Positions 21,241-31,847 of a stretch of 64,000 bases of DNA are shown in pieces (position 1 is the stretch's first letter; the number at the start of each line of letters is the position of its first letter). This stretch comes from Dugong dugon (Eukaryota > Chordata > Mammalia > Sirenia > Dugongidae). The notes under the pieces were generated by a model that was given only the letters and a program-made list of their open reading frames with translations, did not search any database and was not told the origin of the DNA. The translations under genes and the position numbers were made by a program. The stretch lies in NCBI GenBank assembly GCA_030035585.1, contig CM057482.1:8543001-8607000 (forward strand), written 5' to 3'.

Positions 21241-21594
21241 TTTGCTTGAGTTTTCAGACGTTGCCAGAGAAAAGTGTTCCTTCATCTTCCTCAAATGTAT
21301 GGTTTAGTCTGGCCATTCACAATGTTTCACCACCAAAACCTATTTGATAATTCTTGCCCCATGGGCTTCTTCTTTTGAAGGATTTTTGTCCACCAAGCTG
21401 CATGTTGGTTTTTTAAACTCTCTGTGAATTCGATATAGTCAGCAGGAAAGGGAATTCCAGCCAAAACCAAGAGAACTTGAGCTTTTACTCAGCCTGTCTG
21501 GGCAGCCTCATCTCAGATAAAACATGGTTTTACCTAGGCCTTTTTTTGAAATGTGGAAAATAACTCCCTTGTCTCAGTCACTACCTCTTCAGAT

Positions 21595-22003
21595 AAATCC
21601 AGGGGCAGATTATCCAACAGGCAAGGTAAGCACAGTGTTGACCTTGTTTACCAGATCATCAAGGTATTTACTTATCAGATAGTCTTTAGTGAACAACTTC
21701 ACGTTTTGCACCACAAAAATCAAAGATGTGGTGAAACCCATGAAAAATTGTTCACCTCAGATTAGTAAGTAAGCACAAGTAAGCTATGCTTACGTGCGTA
21801 CTGGGTCAATTGCTCCCGTCAGGGATTGCAAATGTGAAAAGAGGCTTTGATTCTGTAGAACGTGCTGTGGATTGGGAGAGAGACAGATGGCCCCATACCT
21901 AGAAGCAGAGTCTCTGATGTGGTGAAAATGTGGAATTGTTCACTCCAGGTGATCCGGTAAGCATGTGCTTACCTTGCCGATTGGATAAACCATCCGTGGA
22001 TAA
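21595..22003. mobile_element. Foldback / MITE-like element with inverted arms and GTAAGCA palindromes
   Basis: Arms 21610-21634 and 21964-21988 are inverted copies with 23 of 25 positions matching (sharing 'ggcaaggtaagcaca'); weaker similarity extends to the stated edges. Three palindromic GTAAGC...GCTTAC sites lie at 21623-21645, 21768-21802 and 21956-21973. A diverged direct repeat starting 'gatgtggtgaaa' is at 21725 and 21916. I do not recognise the family and see no transposase. Confidence 0.55.
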
Positions 22004-22184
22004 CTCCACAGGGTTCCGGTGACCTGAGTTGGTAACCACTGCTCTCATTTACTCGACACAGTTCACTTAACTTTCTGGTTGACCCTGGGCAGGACTCACC
22101 CTCACCTGCCACTCCTACCTTTGGAGAGAGCCAATCTACGTGTAAAAACAGATACATTTCTTCCTTTCGAACACACCTCATCCG

Positions 22185-22840
22185 CTTTCTTTTACTAAGG
22201 TATCATTTCCATGTAGCAAAATTTACACTTTTTGATGTATCACTCTGCGTTTTGACAGTCACTTGAACACCACCACAGTCAAGATACAGAACAGTCCTAT
22301 CACCCCCAAACCTCCCCCTTACGCCTGTGTGATCATCCTTTCCCTCCACGTCTAGCCCCTGCCAACCACTGATCTAGTCTTTGTTCTTAAAGTTTTCCCT
22401 TTCACAGAAGGTCACATACACAGAATCATGCGGCTTGTAGCCTTTTGTGTCTGCCTTCCTTCCCTTAGTAAATATGCCTTTGAGACGGATCCACGTTGCT
22501 GCAGGCATCACAGCCTGTCCCCCTTCTTATTGCCGAGCAGTATCCCATTACACGGGTGTACTGTGGCTTGTTTATCTGCTCACCAGTAAATGAACAATTG
22601 GGCTATTTCTCCATTGGGTGATTTTACATAAAATCACTATAAATACTTCTATACAGTCTTTGGGTAAAAACAAGTTTCCATTTCTCTTGGATAAATACCT
22701 AGGAGTAGGATTGCTGAGTCATATTCTAAGTGTATGTTTAACTTTGTAAGAAACTAACAAACTGTTTTCCAAAGTGGCTACACCACTTTGCGTTTCCACT
22801 AGTAAAATATGAGAATAGTAGCCGCTCACCGTCCTCACCC
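22185..22840 (-). mobile_element. Old L1 fragment (ORF2 end / 3' UTR)
   Basis: The plus strand shows 'tttctcttggataaatacct', 'aggagtaggattgctgag' and 'actgttttccaaagtggc', the complement of the L1 3' region. It stops at an AfroSINE; a different L1 part in the same orientation resumes at 23549. Confidence 0.8.
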
Positions 22841-22882
22841 AGAAAACCCACTGCTGTCGACTCGATTCTGACTCATAGCAAC
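22841..22882 (-). repeat. AfroSINE, 3' part, before an inserted LTR
   Basis: Tail and 'ctgctgtcgactcgattctg' are present, cut at 'catagcaac' by the LTR. It continues at 23386. Confidence 0.88.
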
Positions 22883-23385
22883 TGTCATGGATTGAACTGT
22901 GTCCCCCCAAAAATGTGTGTAACGGTTTGGCCGGGCCGTGATTCCCAGAGTTGGGTGGTTGGCCTCCATTTTGTGACTGTAATTTTATGTTAAAGAGGAT
23001 TAGGGTGGGATTGTAACACCACATTTACCCAGCTCACATCCCTGATTCATTGTAAAGGAAGTTTCCCTGGGGCGTGGCCTGCGCCACCTTTTGTCTCTCA
23101 AGAGATAAAGGAAAGGGAAGCAAGCCGAGAGTTGGGGATCTCAGACCATCAGAAAAACAGTGCCAGGAACAGAGCGCGTCCTTTGGACCGGGGTCCCTGT
23201 GCCGAGGAGCTGCTAGTCCGGGGGAACACTGATGAGAAGGCTGAGAGAGAGAGAAAGCCTTCTCCTGGAGGTGACACCCTGAATTTGGACTTTTAGCCTA
23301 CTTTACTGTAAGGAAATAAATTTCTCTTTGTGAAAGCCATCCACTTGTGGGATTTCTGTTGTAGCGGCGCTGGATGACTAAGACA
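22883..23385 (+). mobile_element. MaLR-like solo LTR inserted in an AfroSINE
   Basis: It starts 'tgtcatggattgaactgtgtc' and ends 'gatgactaagaca', with AATAAA at about 23316. The flanks 'gcaac' (22878-22882) and 'gcagc' (23386-23390) form a 5-base target duplication with one change, as expected of an ERVL/MaLR LTR. The target SINE is afrotherian, so this LTR moved within the afrotherian lineage. Confidence 0.88.
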
Positions 23386-23548
23386 GCAGCCCTATAGGAG
23401 AGAGTAGAACTGCCCCACAGGGTTTCCAAGGCTGTAATCTTTACAGAAGCAAGCTGCCACATCTTTCTCCACATAGCGGCTGGGGGGTTCAAACCGCTAA
23501 TCTCTTGTTTAGTGTCTGAGCACTTAACCACCATGCCACCCGGGCTCC
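23386..23548 (-). repeat. AfroSINE, 5' part (continuation of 22841-22882)
   Basis: It resumes at 'gcagccctataggag' and runs through 'aatctttacagaagcaagct' to 'accacccgggctcc'-like head complement. Confidence 0.88.
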
Positions 23549-23636
23549 TCTTTCAGCGCGTAAGTTCTACAATAGTCTGTAAAATTTATACCTAAGTATT
23601 TCATGGTTTTTGGTGCTATTGTAAATGGTACTTGTG
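23549..23636 (-). mobile_element. Old L1 ORF2 fragment, left of a MaLR insertion
   Basis: Plus-strand 'aaatttatacctaagtattt' and 'ggtgctattgtaaatggta' match the complement of the L1 ORF2 middle. The L1 picks up again at 24421. Confidence 0.75.
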
Positions 23637-24006
23637 ATGGGTTAATGTGATGTGTCAACTTGGCTAGGCCATGATTCCCAGTATCGTGTAATTGTCCTCT
23701 ATTTTGTGATATGATGCAATTATCTTCCAATTTCTCCCATTTGTAATGGAAATATCTACCTTGTGCCTGTTCCACCACTGTCCTTTGGAAACAGATAACT
23801 TGTATTCTAGATTTCACAGGTTTTCAGATGAAGAGCAATTTTACCCTGGGATGGAAAATACATAATGTCTCACCTGTATTTGAGTTAAATTATTCAGAAG
23901 ATGAGATTTTGGACTTGGAGTTGATTTAAGACTTTTGGATGATGTGATGGGGTCGATGTGTTTTGCATGTGGCAAGGACATGAATGGGGGGGGGCAAAGG
24001 GTAGGA
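23637..24006 (+). mobile_element. MaLR-like internal remnant
   Basis: The beginning shares 'gtcaacttggctaggccatg' with the LTR at 33826. The end 'gatgtgttttgcatgtgg' and 'aaggacatgaat' followed by a G run resembles MaLR sequence just upstream of the 3' LTR. No protein is preserved. Confidence 0.6.
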
Positions 24007-24420
24007 TATTATCGATTAAATTGTGTCCTCCAAAAATAGTGTTATAAATCCTAATTGTTATGCCTGTGGTAATAATCCCATTTGGGAATGGGTTATCTTT
24101 GTTATGTTAATGAGGCAGGATTAGTATAGGGTGTGTCTTGAGTCAATCTCTTTTGCGCTACACGAGAGATTAAAACAAGCAAGTGGGCAAGCAGAGATGG
24201 GGAAAGAGAGATGCCAAGCCCCATGAAGATCACCCAGGAGCAGAAGCTAAAAGAGACAAGGACCTTCCTCTAGAGCCGACAGAGAGAGAAATCCTTCCCC
24301 TAGAGGTGGGCACCCTGAGTTTGGACTTTCAGCCTCCTAAACTGTGAGAAAATAAATTTCTGTTTGTTAAAGCTGCCCACTTGTGGTATTTCTGTTATAG
24401 CAGCACTAGATAACTAAGAC
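24007..24420 (+). mobile_element. MaLR-like 3' LTR
   Basis: It matches the LTR at 18304 almost throughout ('cccatttgggaatgggtta', 'gagtcaatctcttttg', 'ataactaagaca'). It starts with TA rather than TG, probably a point change. With 23637-24006 it interrupts an L1. Confidence 0.82.
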
Positions 24421-24785
24421 AGGACTGCTTTTTAAATCTCAATTTTCAGTTGTCTCTTGATAGTATGTAGAAATGAGATTGATTGATTTTTGTATATTGA
24501 CCTGTGTCTTCCAATCTTGCTAAATTCACTTATTAGTTCTAATCACATTCTTTAAGATTCCTTGGGATTTTCTAAATAGACATTTATGTCATCAGCAAAT
24601 AGAGACAGTTTTATATTTTCCTTGTAATTCTATGTGTTTTCTTTTTCTTGCCCTATTACGCTGGCTGGAACTTCCAGCACAATGTTGAACCGGTCATTAT
24701 GTATGACAGGCACTTTGATCTGAGGAAAGGCTTTGTCATCCCCATAAGATGATAGTGGAATTAGTATATTTTTCTAAGACTCTTC
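24421..24785 (-). mobile_element. Old L1 ORF2 fragment, right of the MaLR insertion
   Basis: Plus-strand 'ttgctaaattcacttattag', 'atgtcatcagcaaatagaga' and 'ctggctggaacttccagca' are the complement of L1 ORF2 reverse-transcriptase coding sequence. Confidence 0.85.
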
Positions 24786-24825
24786 ATTCTGATACTATGG
24801 CTGGCTGACATTTAGCCCATTTATA

Positions 24826-25080
24826 ACAACAACTGACATTTATTGATCAGTGTGTAAGATTCCATACTGTACAGTTTACATAAATTATTTCATTTTATTC
24901 TTATGACATACATATCATTAATCCCATTTTTCAAGCAAAGAAACTGAGGATCAAAGAATTTAAGAAACTTAACTAAAATGACACAGTTTATCCTCTTCAG
25001 ATGGTGAATTCAGATCCATCACAACCTATTTCCAAAATCCATATTCTTCCCACTACTGTATACTGCTGTGATCCAAATCA
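24826..25080 (-). repeat. MIR SINE
   Basis: Reversed MIR: 'tgacatttattgatcagtgt', 'ttatgacatacatatc', 'aagaaactgaggatcaaag', 'aaatgacacagtttatc', then a decayed head. Confidence 0.75.
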
Positions 25081-25284
25081 TTTTGAGAAGAGCTCTGTAA
25101 AAATGGTGTGGGGGCAGTGTCTGACCTCCTCTAACTTCACGAGGGGGAAGGAGAATCAAGATCAACAGCCCAAGGCTGATTTTTATGAGGCGGAGGTCAC
25201 ATGCCTCCTCCCTCCACCACCATCTTTACTAATTTTGACACCAACCGTCCCTCCCACGGCACTCTACTTCCCTGCCGGGTTTGA

Positions 25285-25745
25285 TAATTCATGACAGTGG
25301 TGACACAGAACTCACAGACCATACTCACAATTATGGGGTTTATTAGGAAAGTAACAGTTACAATTCCGGTTCAGGAATGCTCAGGATACAGTGCTTCCAT
25401 CAGGACAGCCTCTTCCCAGCCCTGCTCATGGGCACGCGTCTCTCCGGCGCTCCGTCTCTGCCCAAAGGCACTAAGCTTTCTCACTTCATGGGCCAGGAAT
25501 CCCACTGCACCGTCTCCTGCAGGTCTCTCCTTCCTTGGTGGTAGTGGGATCTTCTCTTCCCTGCCTCTGGGGCCGCTCATTTCAAGCCCAGCAAGATGGC
25601 AAAACCGACTAATCCCCTTGGTGGGCTACGGTTACCCTATCTGCATTATCCTGCCCAGTCACCTGGCTGAGAGTTACCAGATCATGGCTAGCAAGGTCAC
25701 ACAAAAGCAATCCATCACACCGCATCTCAATCTTGCCTGCACATG
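25285..25745 (-). mobile_element. Possible LTR (ERVL/MLT2-like), reversed
   Basis: Plus-strand 'acaattatggggtttatta' resembles the complement of an LTR polyadenylation region, and 'atcatggctagcaagg' near 25683 has a similar feel. Edges and target duplication are not seen. The 151-residue open frame across it has no known domain. Confidence 0.3.
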
Positions 25746-25751
25746 AGAGGT

Positions 25752-25905
25752 CTCTGGAGAGCTGTTAAAAATTATAATACCTGGGTTCCGTTCTAGACCA
25801 ATTAAATCTAAATCTCTGGAGCAAGGGCCCAGGCATGGGTATTTTTAAAAAGCTCCCCGGTTGATGCTGATCTACAGCCAGAGTTGAGAACCCTGGACCT
25901 TTCAC
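25752..25905 (+). mobile_element. MER20/MER5-type hAT non-autonomous DNA transposon
   Basis: 'agagctgttaaaaattataa', 'tctggagcaagggcccagg', 'aaagctccccggttgatgct' and 'gttgagaaccctgg' follow the order of these short Charlie-derived elements. Confidence 0.7.
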
Positions 25906-26497
25906 TTCTAAGGTAAGGGATCTCCCTTCCCTCATGACACAGTGATCTGAGATAGCTGTTCCTAGACTTAAAGGCAGTGAGTCATGAACGCTCAGCAGGA
26001 GTCCACTGCTCCGTCCGCTCAGGCCCTGGGAGGCTCGAGGCTATAAAAGGCAAAGCTTTCTCCTTCATTTATTAAATGCTAGTAAATCCAAGGAGTGTGT
26101 CATGGTATTTTAGCATCAACTTATCACACATGTTTGTTCTGGCGTAGGGTTGAAATCCTGATGGAAAGCAGGTGGAACTCCTCGAAGCTGCTGCTGAGGA
26201 CGTAATGGATTATAAAAGGCTGTTAATGAGAAAGTTTGATGAGAGGGGTGTTGTCATTTCAGAGGATATGGTAGAACTCTCATTTCTCCCAGAGTTGGCC
26301 CGCTGGGGCATCTTTCAAAGCAGAACACAGAGCTCCTTGCATCTTGGTAGGAGGAACTAGCATCCTCAAAATGTGCTGCCTGGAGTAGCCATCAGTTACC
26401 AAGAAAGGGAAACTTCTCTCTGAGATGGCAGATTGAGGTCTGAGGCTGAGTAACTGTCAAGTCTCCACCCGGATCTATCCAGTTGCTGGTTTTACCT
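25906..26497. other. No feature recognised
   Basis: Unique-looking sequence. The 62-residue frame at 26172-26360 has a protein-like composition but no domain or splice context that I can support. Confidence 0.45.
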
Positions 26498-26817
26498 CCT
26501 ATCAAGTTGGTCGCCGACTCATGGTGACCCCGTGCACAACGCTGCCCAGTCCTGTGCCATCCCCATGACTGGTTATAGCTCGGACCATTGTGATCCGTAA
26601 GGTTTTCATTGGCTGATTTTTGGAAGTAGATCACCAGGTCTTTCTTGCTAATCTGTCTTAGTCTGGAAGCGCCGACGAAGCATGTTTAGCATGATGACAA
26701 CACGTAAGCTTCCACTGACAGAAGGGTGGTGGCTGTGCATGAGGTATATTGTCTGGGAATAGAGCCTGGGTCTCCCACATGAAAGGTGAAGGTTCCACCA
26801 CTGAGCCACCACCGGCC
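26498..26817 (-). repeat. tRNA-Gly-headed SINE
   Basis: The head complement at 26750-26817 ('gcctgggtctcccacatg', 'ccaccactgagccaccacc') is more decayed than the copy at 10430. The body block 'aggtctttcttgctaatctg' and tail 'cccagtcctgtgccatccc' match that copy. Confidence 0.8.
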
Positions 26818-27114
26818 TCACTGGTCTATTCTACCAGGATAATACGATGTGTTTTTAGACCAATTATTATGAAAGCTTTAGGCTGCCTTTAGACGTTTCA
26901 GTAAAGCTCTTTTCCCACCTCAGGTATGACATCCCATCTGGGTGGACTGAACTAATAGCATTCCCTTGTTTAAGTTCACTTTTTCTGTTATGAGAGCAAA
27001 ATGCACATCGTGGAAAATTTAGAAGATGCAGAACAGTAGAAAGAGAAAAATTCCTGGTGTGGCACAACATAAGGCTGAGAGAATCTGTTGCCTGGCTAGT
27101 ATCCCACTAAGAGT

Positions 27115-27400
27115 TTCATATATATCACCTCATCTTCCGTATTTTTACGCAAGTAACGCGCACGTTATACGTTTTTGCCAACTGCACAAACCCTCGTGCA
27201 TTATTTTCCTGGGTGAGTTACGCACGTTGTATGTGTGGGCGTGTTATTTAGGTGGGTGCATCATTTGCATACAATGCGGTAGTCCTCACAAGAACCCTCA
27301 GAGGGGAGAAACATTATTCCTACTTTCTGATGAGGCTACTGAGGCGGGCGGAGACTCAGTGATTTTCTCAGAGCTCACACTGGGGAGGCAGAATCCAAGC
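27115..27400 (-). repeat. MIR SINE split by a small insertion
   Basis: MIR sequence up to 27136 ('tatatcacctcatctt') resumes at 27280 ('gtcctcacaagaaccctcag') and continues 'tgatgaggctactgagg' and 'ctcagagctcacac'. Confidence 0.7.
27137..27279. mobile_element. Candidate 143-bp CpG-rich MITE
   Basis: The inserted segment begins 'ccgtatttttacgc' and ends 'gcatacaatgcgg', whose complement 'ccgcattgtatgc' is an imperfect inverted match. It holds about a dozen CpGs in 143 bases, far above the surroundings, and repeated 'acgc'/'cacgtt' words. A TA or other duplication is not clear. The family is unrecognised. Confidence 0.45.
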
Positions 27401-27995
27401 ACAGGCGGCCTGGCCCCAAGCTCATTCTCATCCTCCTTTACCTCACAGCCATAGTACATTTTGGAATATTTCCTTCCAGGCTTTTTTTTAAGTATTTTTA
27501 TTTTTGATGGGATATTTGGGCTCATACTTTTGAACACATTAAAATCCAATTTTGTTCCCAACTTTTGATTTTTCCATAGCTTTGTAGTATAGCAGTTTTC
27601 CGGTTATTTCTTAGCCTCTGAACATTCACTTGTCGGGCAGCACACTATCTGAGCATCTTTGAGGGGAAGGGGCTGCTCCGCAGGTCTTTTCATTTGCCTT
27701 GGCAAACTTGGCTGTTGATGAAACTGGGTTCAAAAGCAAATCAGTCTCGTCAAAGGGAGCCTGGTGCTGTGGAGGGGACGCTGGGATGGCAGAGCCCAAG
27801 GGAAGTAAAGAATGTTTTCCCCGCTACCCTAGACTGATGACAGTCCACATCACTTTTAGCAAATCTTGATCCTGATTGCTCTTTAAAAACTTCGTAAGAG
27901 GAGAAACTTAAAAAAAAAAAAAAAAAGCGTTTAAAAAAGAAACAAGCATTTTTTAAAGAGACAGGATGACACAGGAAATAGAACCATCTTTCCAC
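27401..27995. other. Unique, with poly-A at about 27909-27926
   Basis: Nothing recognised except an A17-type run that could be a retroposon tail without a recognisable body. Confidence 0.45.
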
Positions 27996-28186
27996 AAACT
28001 GTTGCCGTGGAGTCAACTCCAACGCAAGGCGACCCCAAGTGTGTCAGAGTAGAACTGTGCTCCATTGGGTTTTCAGTGGCTGATTTTGGGGAAGTTGATT
28101 GCCAGACCTTTCTTCCCAGGCACCTCTGGGTGGACTCAAACCTTAGTAGTTGAGTACGTTTTCTGTTTGCACCACCCAGGGACTCT
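27996..28186 (-). repeat. AfroSINE, 'gtccctgggtgg' subtype
   Basis: 'gttgccgtggagtcaactcc', 'ggcacctctgggtggactc' and 'gcaccacccagggactc' mark it. The B-box region has lost several bases. Confidence 0.9.
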
Positions 28187-29311
28187 GATCTTTCCACAAT
28201 TATATGTAAACCCAGAAAGAGAAAGAAGAGCATCCCTCCAGGGTTCTTGGAGGAAGGCCTGTGAGGAAGCAGGACTGCCTGCCCCCCACCCCAAGTCTGA
28301 GTCAAGCAAAGGCTGTGGAAAAGGAGAAAAAACAGGGCAGCTGGAACCAAGCCCAAAGGAGGCAGGGCACGCCTATGGGGCAGCTGTGGGACAGGGAGCA
28401 GGGCTAGGTCGCTGCCACAGGCAGAAACCACGTTGACCTTAAAGCCCCGTGCAGCCATGAAAATTCCTGACGTTTCTCGGCCCTAGGCTGTGGAAGCTGG
28501 CAAACCTCTTTCATAACCTCTGTCTCAGGTTAAGGGAACAAAACCCACTTTTACATCTTTTTGTCAAGATCCTATCTTGGATTGCTTTGCTTCACAATAG
28601 CTTCATTGACTACAGGAGTCTGTGGCTGGTGGGCGGGGACCACAAACGTGAACATTCCCACAGCACCCTAAAGGTTCCTGGCTGCAAACTGGGATCCCTC
28701 TGCTTTCCCTCAATTTAAGCAGTATGCTAATTAACTTCCAGTGGGTGGTAGGCCCCACCCTCCACTAAATGTGTTTTTTCTTTCATATTTTGTGCTTCTG
28801 GCTGAAGTAGAAAGGAGGGAAGACTGAACTGTTTTCTCTGACTCTCAAAGCCCCGATTCCTACAGGGAAGAATTTAAAACAAACCACTCTTGGACTCTTA
28901 GCCGAAGCGGAAGGCGGTATCTCTGCTTAGAAATCTGCAGGTGAAGGACGGAGCCAGAGAGGGAGTCTGTTTCTCATTAGAATTCTTGGCAGAGCATCTG
29001 GAGCCTCATCTGGAAAAGACTGGAGAGCGACTGTCAGGGAGGTTTGTTTAATAACCCCCTGCCTCCCGACACACGTCTGTTGGCTTTCCTGCTGAAGGTC
29101 ACCTGGGACCAGGTTTCCCAATCACCTCTAACCCCTGTTTGTCTACACAGAATCTCGGTACACTGGGTGTACAGTGGAGAGTCCAAAAAGGGAAACTCAT
29201 CTTACTCCCATTTTTCTAAATGAAGTTCTCCCTCAGATAACCTCATTTTCACAGATGCAGAGAATTTCCATCAGAAAGAGTCAACAATAAGGATCCCTTA
29301 CATTTATTTGT
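28187..29311. other. No feature recognised
   Basis: Unique sequence. The 175-residue minus frame at 27931-28458 runs across the preceding SINE and so is not a gene candidate. Confidence 0.5.
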
Positions 29312-29484
29312 GTTACCTTCGAGTTGATTCTGACTCATGGCAACCCTGTGCTTCCTAGGGTTTTCAATGGCTGTTTTTGGCGAACTAGATCACCAGGCCT
29401 TTCTTCTGAGGCACCTCTGGGTGGACTCAACCCTCCACCCTTTGTTATTAGCTGCCTAACATGTAACCCATTTGCTCACCTTGT
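29312..29484 (-). repeat. AfroSINE, 'gtccctgggtgg' subtype, decayed head
   Basis: Body 'tagatcaccaggcctttctt' and 'gaggcacctctgggtgg' are clear; the head complement is scrambled. A plus-strand head-only piece ('gatccctgggtggtgcaaat', 29489-29508) follows immediately. Confidence 0.85.
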
Positions 29485-29784
29485 GTAAGATCCCTGGGTG
29501 GTGCAAATTCTATTTCAGAAGGGAACAGATCATAGAACTATAACATTAAGATCTCTCTCAACAGTGATCCCGAGATTTCGTCTTGAAGACTTCAGCTGGC
29601 CCTTGAGAATGACTATGTGTTAGCCAGGAGAAGAGGGGAGGAGAGGGCGTTCCAGAAGATGGATTGGCACGAGCCGAGGCTTGGAGGTGGCACAGAGCTT
29701 GGACTCATTGTCCTCGTATTCAGAACTTCATCCTACTCGAGTTTTCTGACTGTCTACGGAGAGGTTAAGGTGGTGGTGGAAGGG

Positions 29785-29998
29785 TTAACCTGGCGACACA
29801 ATGGTTAAGCACTTGGCTGCTAACCAAAAGGGTTAGGTTTTTCGAATCTACCAGCTGTTCTTCGGGAGGAAAGACCTGGTAATCTTCCCATAAAGATGAC
29901 AGCCTAGGAAACCCTATGGGACCGTTCAGTTCTACTCCGTCACTTGGGGTCACCAGGAGTCGAAAAGTGACTCCATAGCACCTAACAGCAACAACAAC
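29785..29998 (+). repeat. AfroSINE, full length
   Basis: 'aatggttaagcacttggctg' head, 'tttcgaatctaccag' B-box region, 'tagcacctaacagc' and AAC-repeat tail. Confidence 0.9.
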
Positions 29999-30365
29999 AC
30001 AGAGAGATTCTTTATCCATAGCTTCCGGAGGTCCATCCAGGGGTTTGCGGCAATGCTAGTGCGTGTCAGAATTTCATTACCACTCAGGGAGACAGTTTGT
30101 GATAGATTTCAGCATTAATATAAATGAGTTTTAACCACGATGGTTTCACACCTGCTCATCAGGGCAGTTTTTCAGTGGCCTACCTGCTTTTCTTGAGTAG
30201 CTTGTGAACTCAACTGAAGCAACCTTCCTCCCCCAAAACAAACAACTGAGGTCATTCGCCACCTTGCCAAGCCTCTGCACACACCTGCATTTGCCAATGT
30301 TATTGGTCATGGAGCTGCAAAGCTTGCTTTAATGTTTACGTGAGTTTATAAGGTAATTTTTTTAG

Positions 30366-30567
30366 TGTTGTTAGGTGCCATCAAGTTGATTTTTGACTTA
30401 TAGTGACCCTGTGTGACAGAGCAGAACTGTCCCATAGTATTACTAGGCTGTAATCTTTATGGAAGCAGATCGCTAGGTCATTCTCCTGGGGAGCCACTGG
30501 GTGGGTTTGAACTGCCAACCTTTTGGTTATCGGCTGAGCGCTTAACCATTGCACCACCAGGGCTCCT
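30366..30567 (-). repeat. AfroSINE, full length
   Basis: It has all blocks including 'aatctttatggaagcagat' and a complete head complement ending 'gcaccaccagggctcc'. Confidence 0.93.
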
Positions 30568-30691
30568 TTATTATTATTACTTTTTGGCGGACTTCATAAA
30601 AGAAAAGTCTGTTGTCACATTCAGTTACTCTACGATCTAACGATGTACAAGGTTTATCAGCAAAATTAATGAAAGGGTAATGGTTGTCTAA

Positions 30692-30857
30692 GGAGCCCTG
30701 GTGGCAAAGTGGTTCAGCGCTCGGCTGCTAACTGAAAGGTCGGGGGTTTGAACCCACCAGCCACTCTGCTTCAGTAAAGATTACAGCCTTCGAAACCCTG
30801 CGGGGCAGGTCTACTCTGTCCTGTGGGGTCGCCATGAATCAGAATTGACTCGACGGC
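30692..30857 (+). repeat. AfroSINE with perfect 16-base target duplication
   Basis: Identical 16-base flanks (aaagggtaatggttgt, 30672-30687 and 30858-30873) fix both ends. The head keeps an A-box-like 'tggcaaagtgg' and B-box-like 'gggtttgaaccc'. Intact flanks make it one of the younger insertions here. Confidence 0.96.
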
Positions 30858-31009
30858 AAAGGGTAATGGTTGTGTATTACCCCAAAATGGGGACTTCTGA
30901 GTTCATGTTCAGAGACCCGGGAGGATGTGCTCTGGACCTCCAGCTCAGAGAGGCTAAAGGCGAGGATTACCTAACAGTCAAACTAGCACTTAAAAGATCT
31001 GACCCCCCG

Positions 31010-31213
31010 CTGTTGTCAGTTATCCTCAAGTTGATTCTGACTCATGGTGGCAGCGAGTGCAGAGTAGAACGGCTCCATAGGGTTTTCAAGGCTGTGACCC
31101 TCTGGAAGCAGATCGTCAGACCTCGCTTCTAGAGGGACCTCTGGGGGCGTTTGAACCACCAACGTTTCGGCTAGTAGTCGAGCACTTCACCGTCTTGTGC
31201 CGCCCAGGGATCC
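31010..31213 (-). repeat. AfroSINE, 'gtccctgggtgg' subtype
   Basis: 'cctcaagttgattctgactc', 'ggaagcagatcgtcagacct', then 'gtagtcgagcacttcacc' and 'cgcccagggatcc'. Confidence 0.9.
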
Positions 31214-31764
31214 GCGGCTCCCCTTGAAGGACAGTTAAAAAATAAAAAATAAACTCTAATTGGAAACAGCCTCGGATATTTGATGCTCTCTCATCTCACT
31301 TACAGCTGGCCGCCTTGTCTCCGGTTCAGGCTGCGACTGTGCGGAGCCCCTCACAGAGTGGGCGGCTGGAAGGGTGAGAAGGGCGGGGAGTGAGGAGGTT
31401 GTTCCTGGAAGTCCTGGAAGAAGGAGCCCTTTGCAGACACTCAGCTATCTCATGGGCTGCAGTGAAGAATGATATTGGGAACCTCCTTCCCTGCCCTCCT
31501 TGGAGCCTGGGGACCCCGTGAATGAGGAGAGAACCCACATGTTCCCTTGTGGCGCTGTACACCTTCCAGCCTGGGGTTTGGTGAAAGTTCTCTGCTGCGC
31601 TGGGCTTTGTCTTTTCCCGCCATGGCCAAGGAAATCAGTTCTGCGGCTGCTGCAGAGGGGAAGCCAGACGGAAGGTCATCACATTCCTTGCTGCTTACCA
31701 TGGCCTGCTCTCCACAGTAACATGCGTCTGTCTGTGACAAGGGCAGGCCCAGTCTGGGCGTTCA
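31214..31764. other. No feature recognised
   Basis: GC-rich unique sequence; overlapping frames on both strands, none with a recognisable domain. Confidence 0.45.
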
Positions 31765-31847
31765 GCAATGATTTGTGCCTGTCTATCTCACGATGGCATC
31801 CCCAGTGCCAAGCACAGTGTTGGGACCAGAGTGGACACTCCATGAAT
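31765..31847 (+). repeat. L2 LINE 3' tail
   Basis: 'atccccagtgccaagcacag' then 'ggacactccatgaatgtgtg' matches the L2 3' end. Its last part has been captured by the adjoining minisatellite. Confidence 0.6.

Noticed and set aside
25291..25746. 151-residue plus-strand open frame
   Set aside because: It lies over a probable reversed LTR and has no recognisable domain.
27931..28458. 175-residue minus-strand open frame
   Set aside because: It crosses an AfroSINE and has no domain or splice context.
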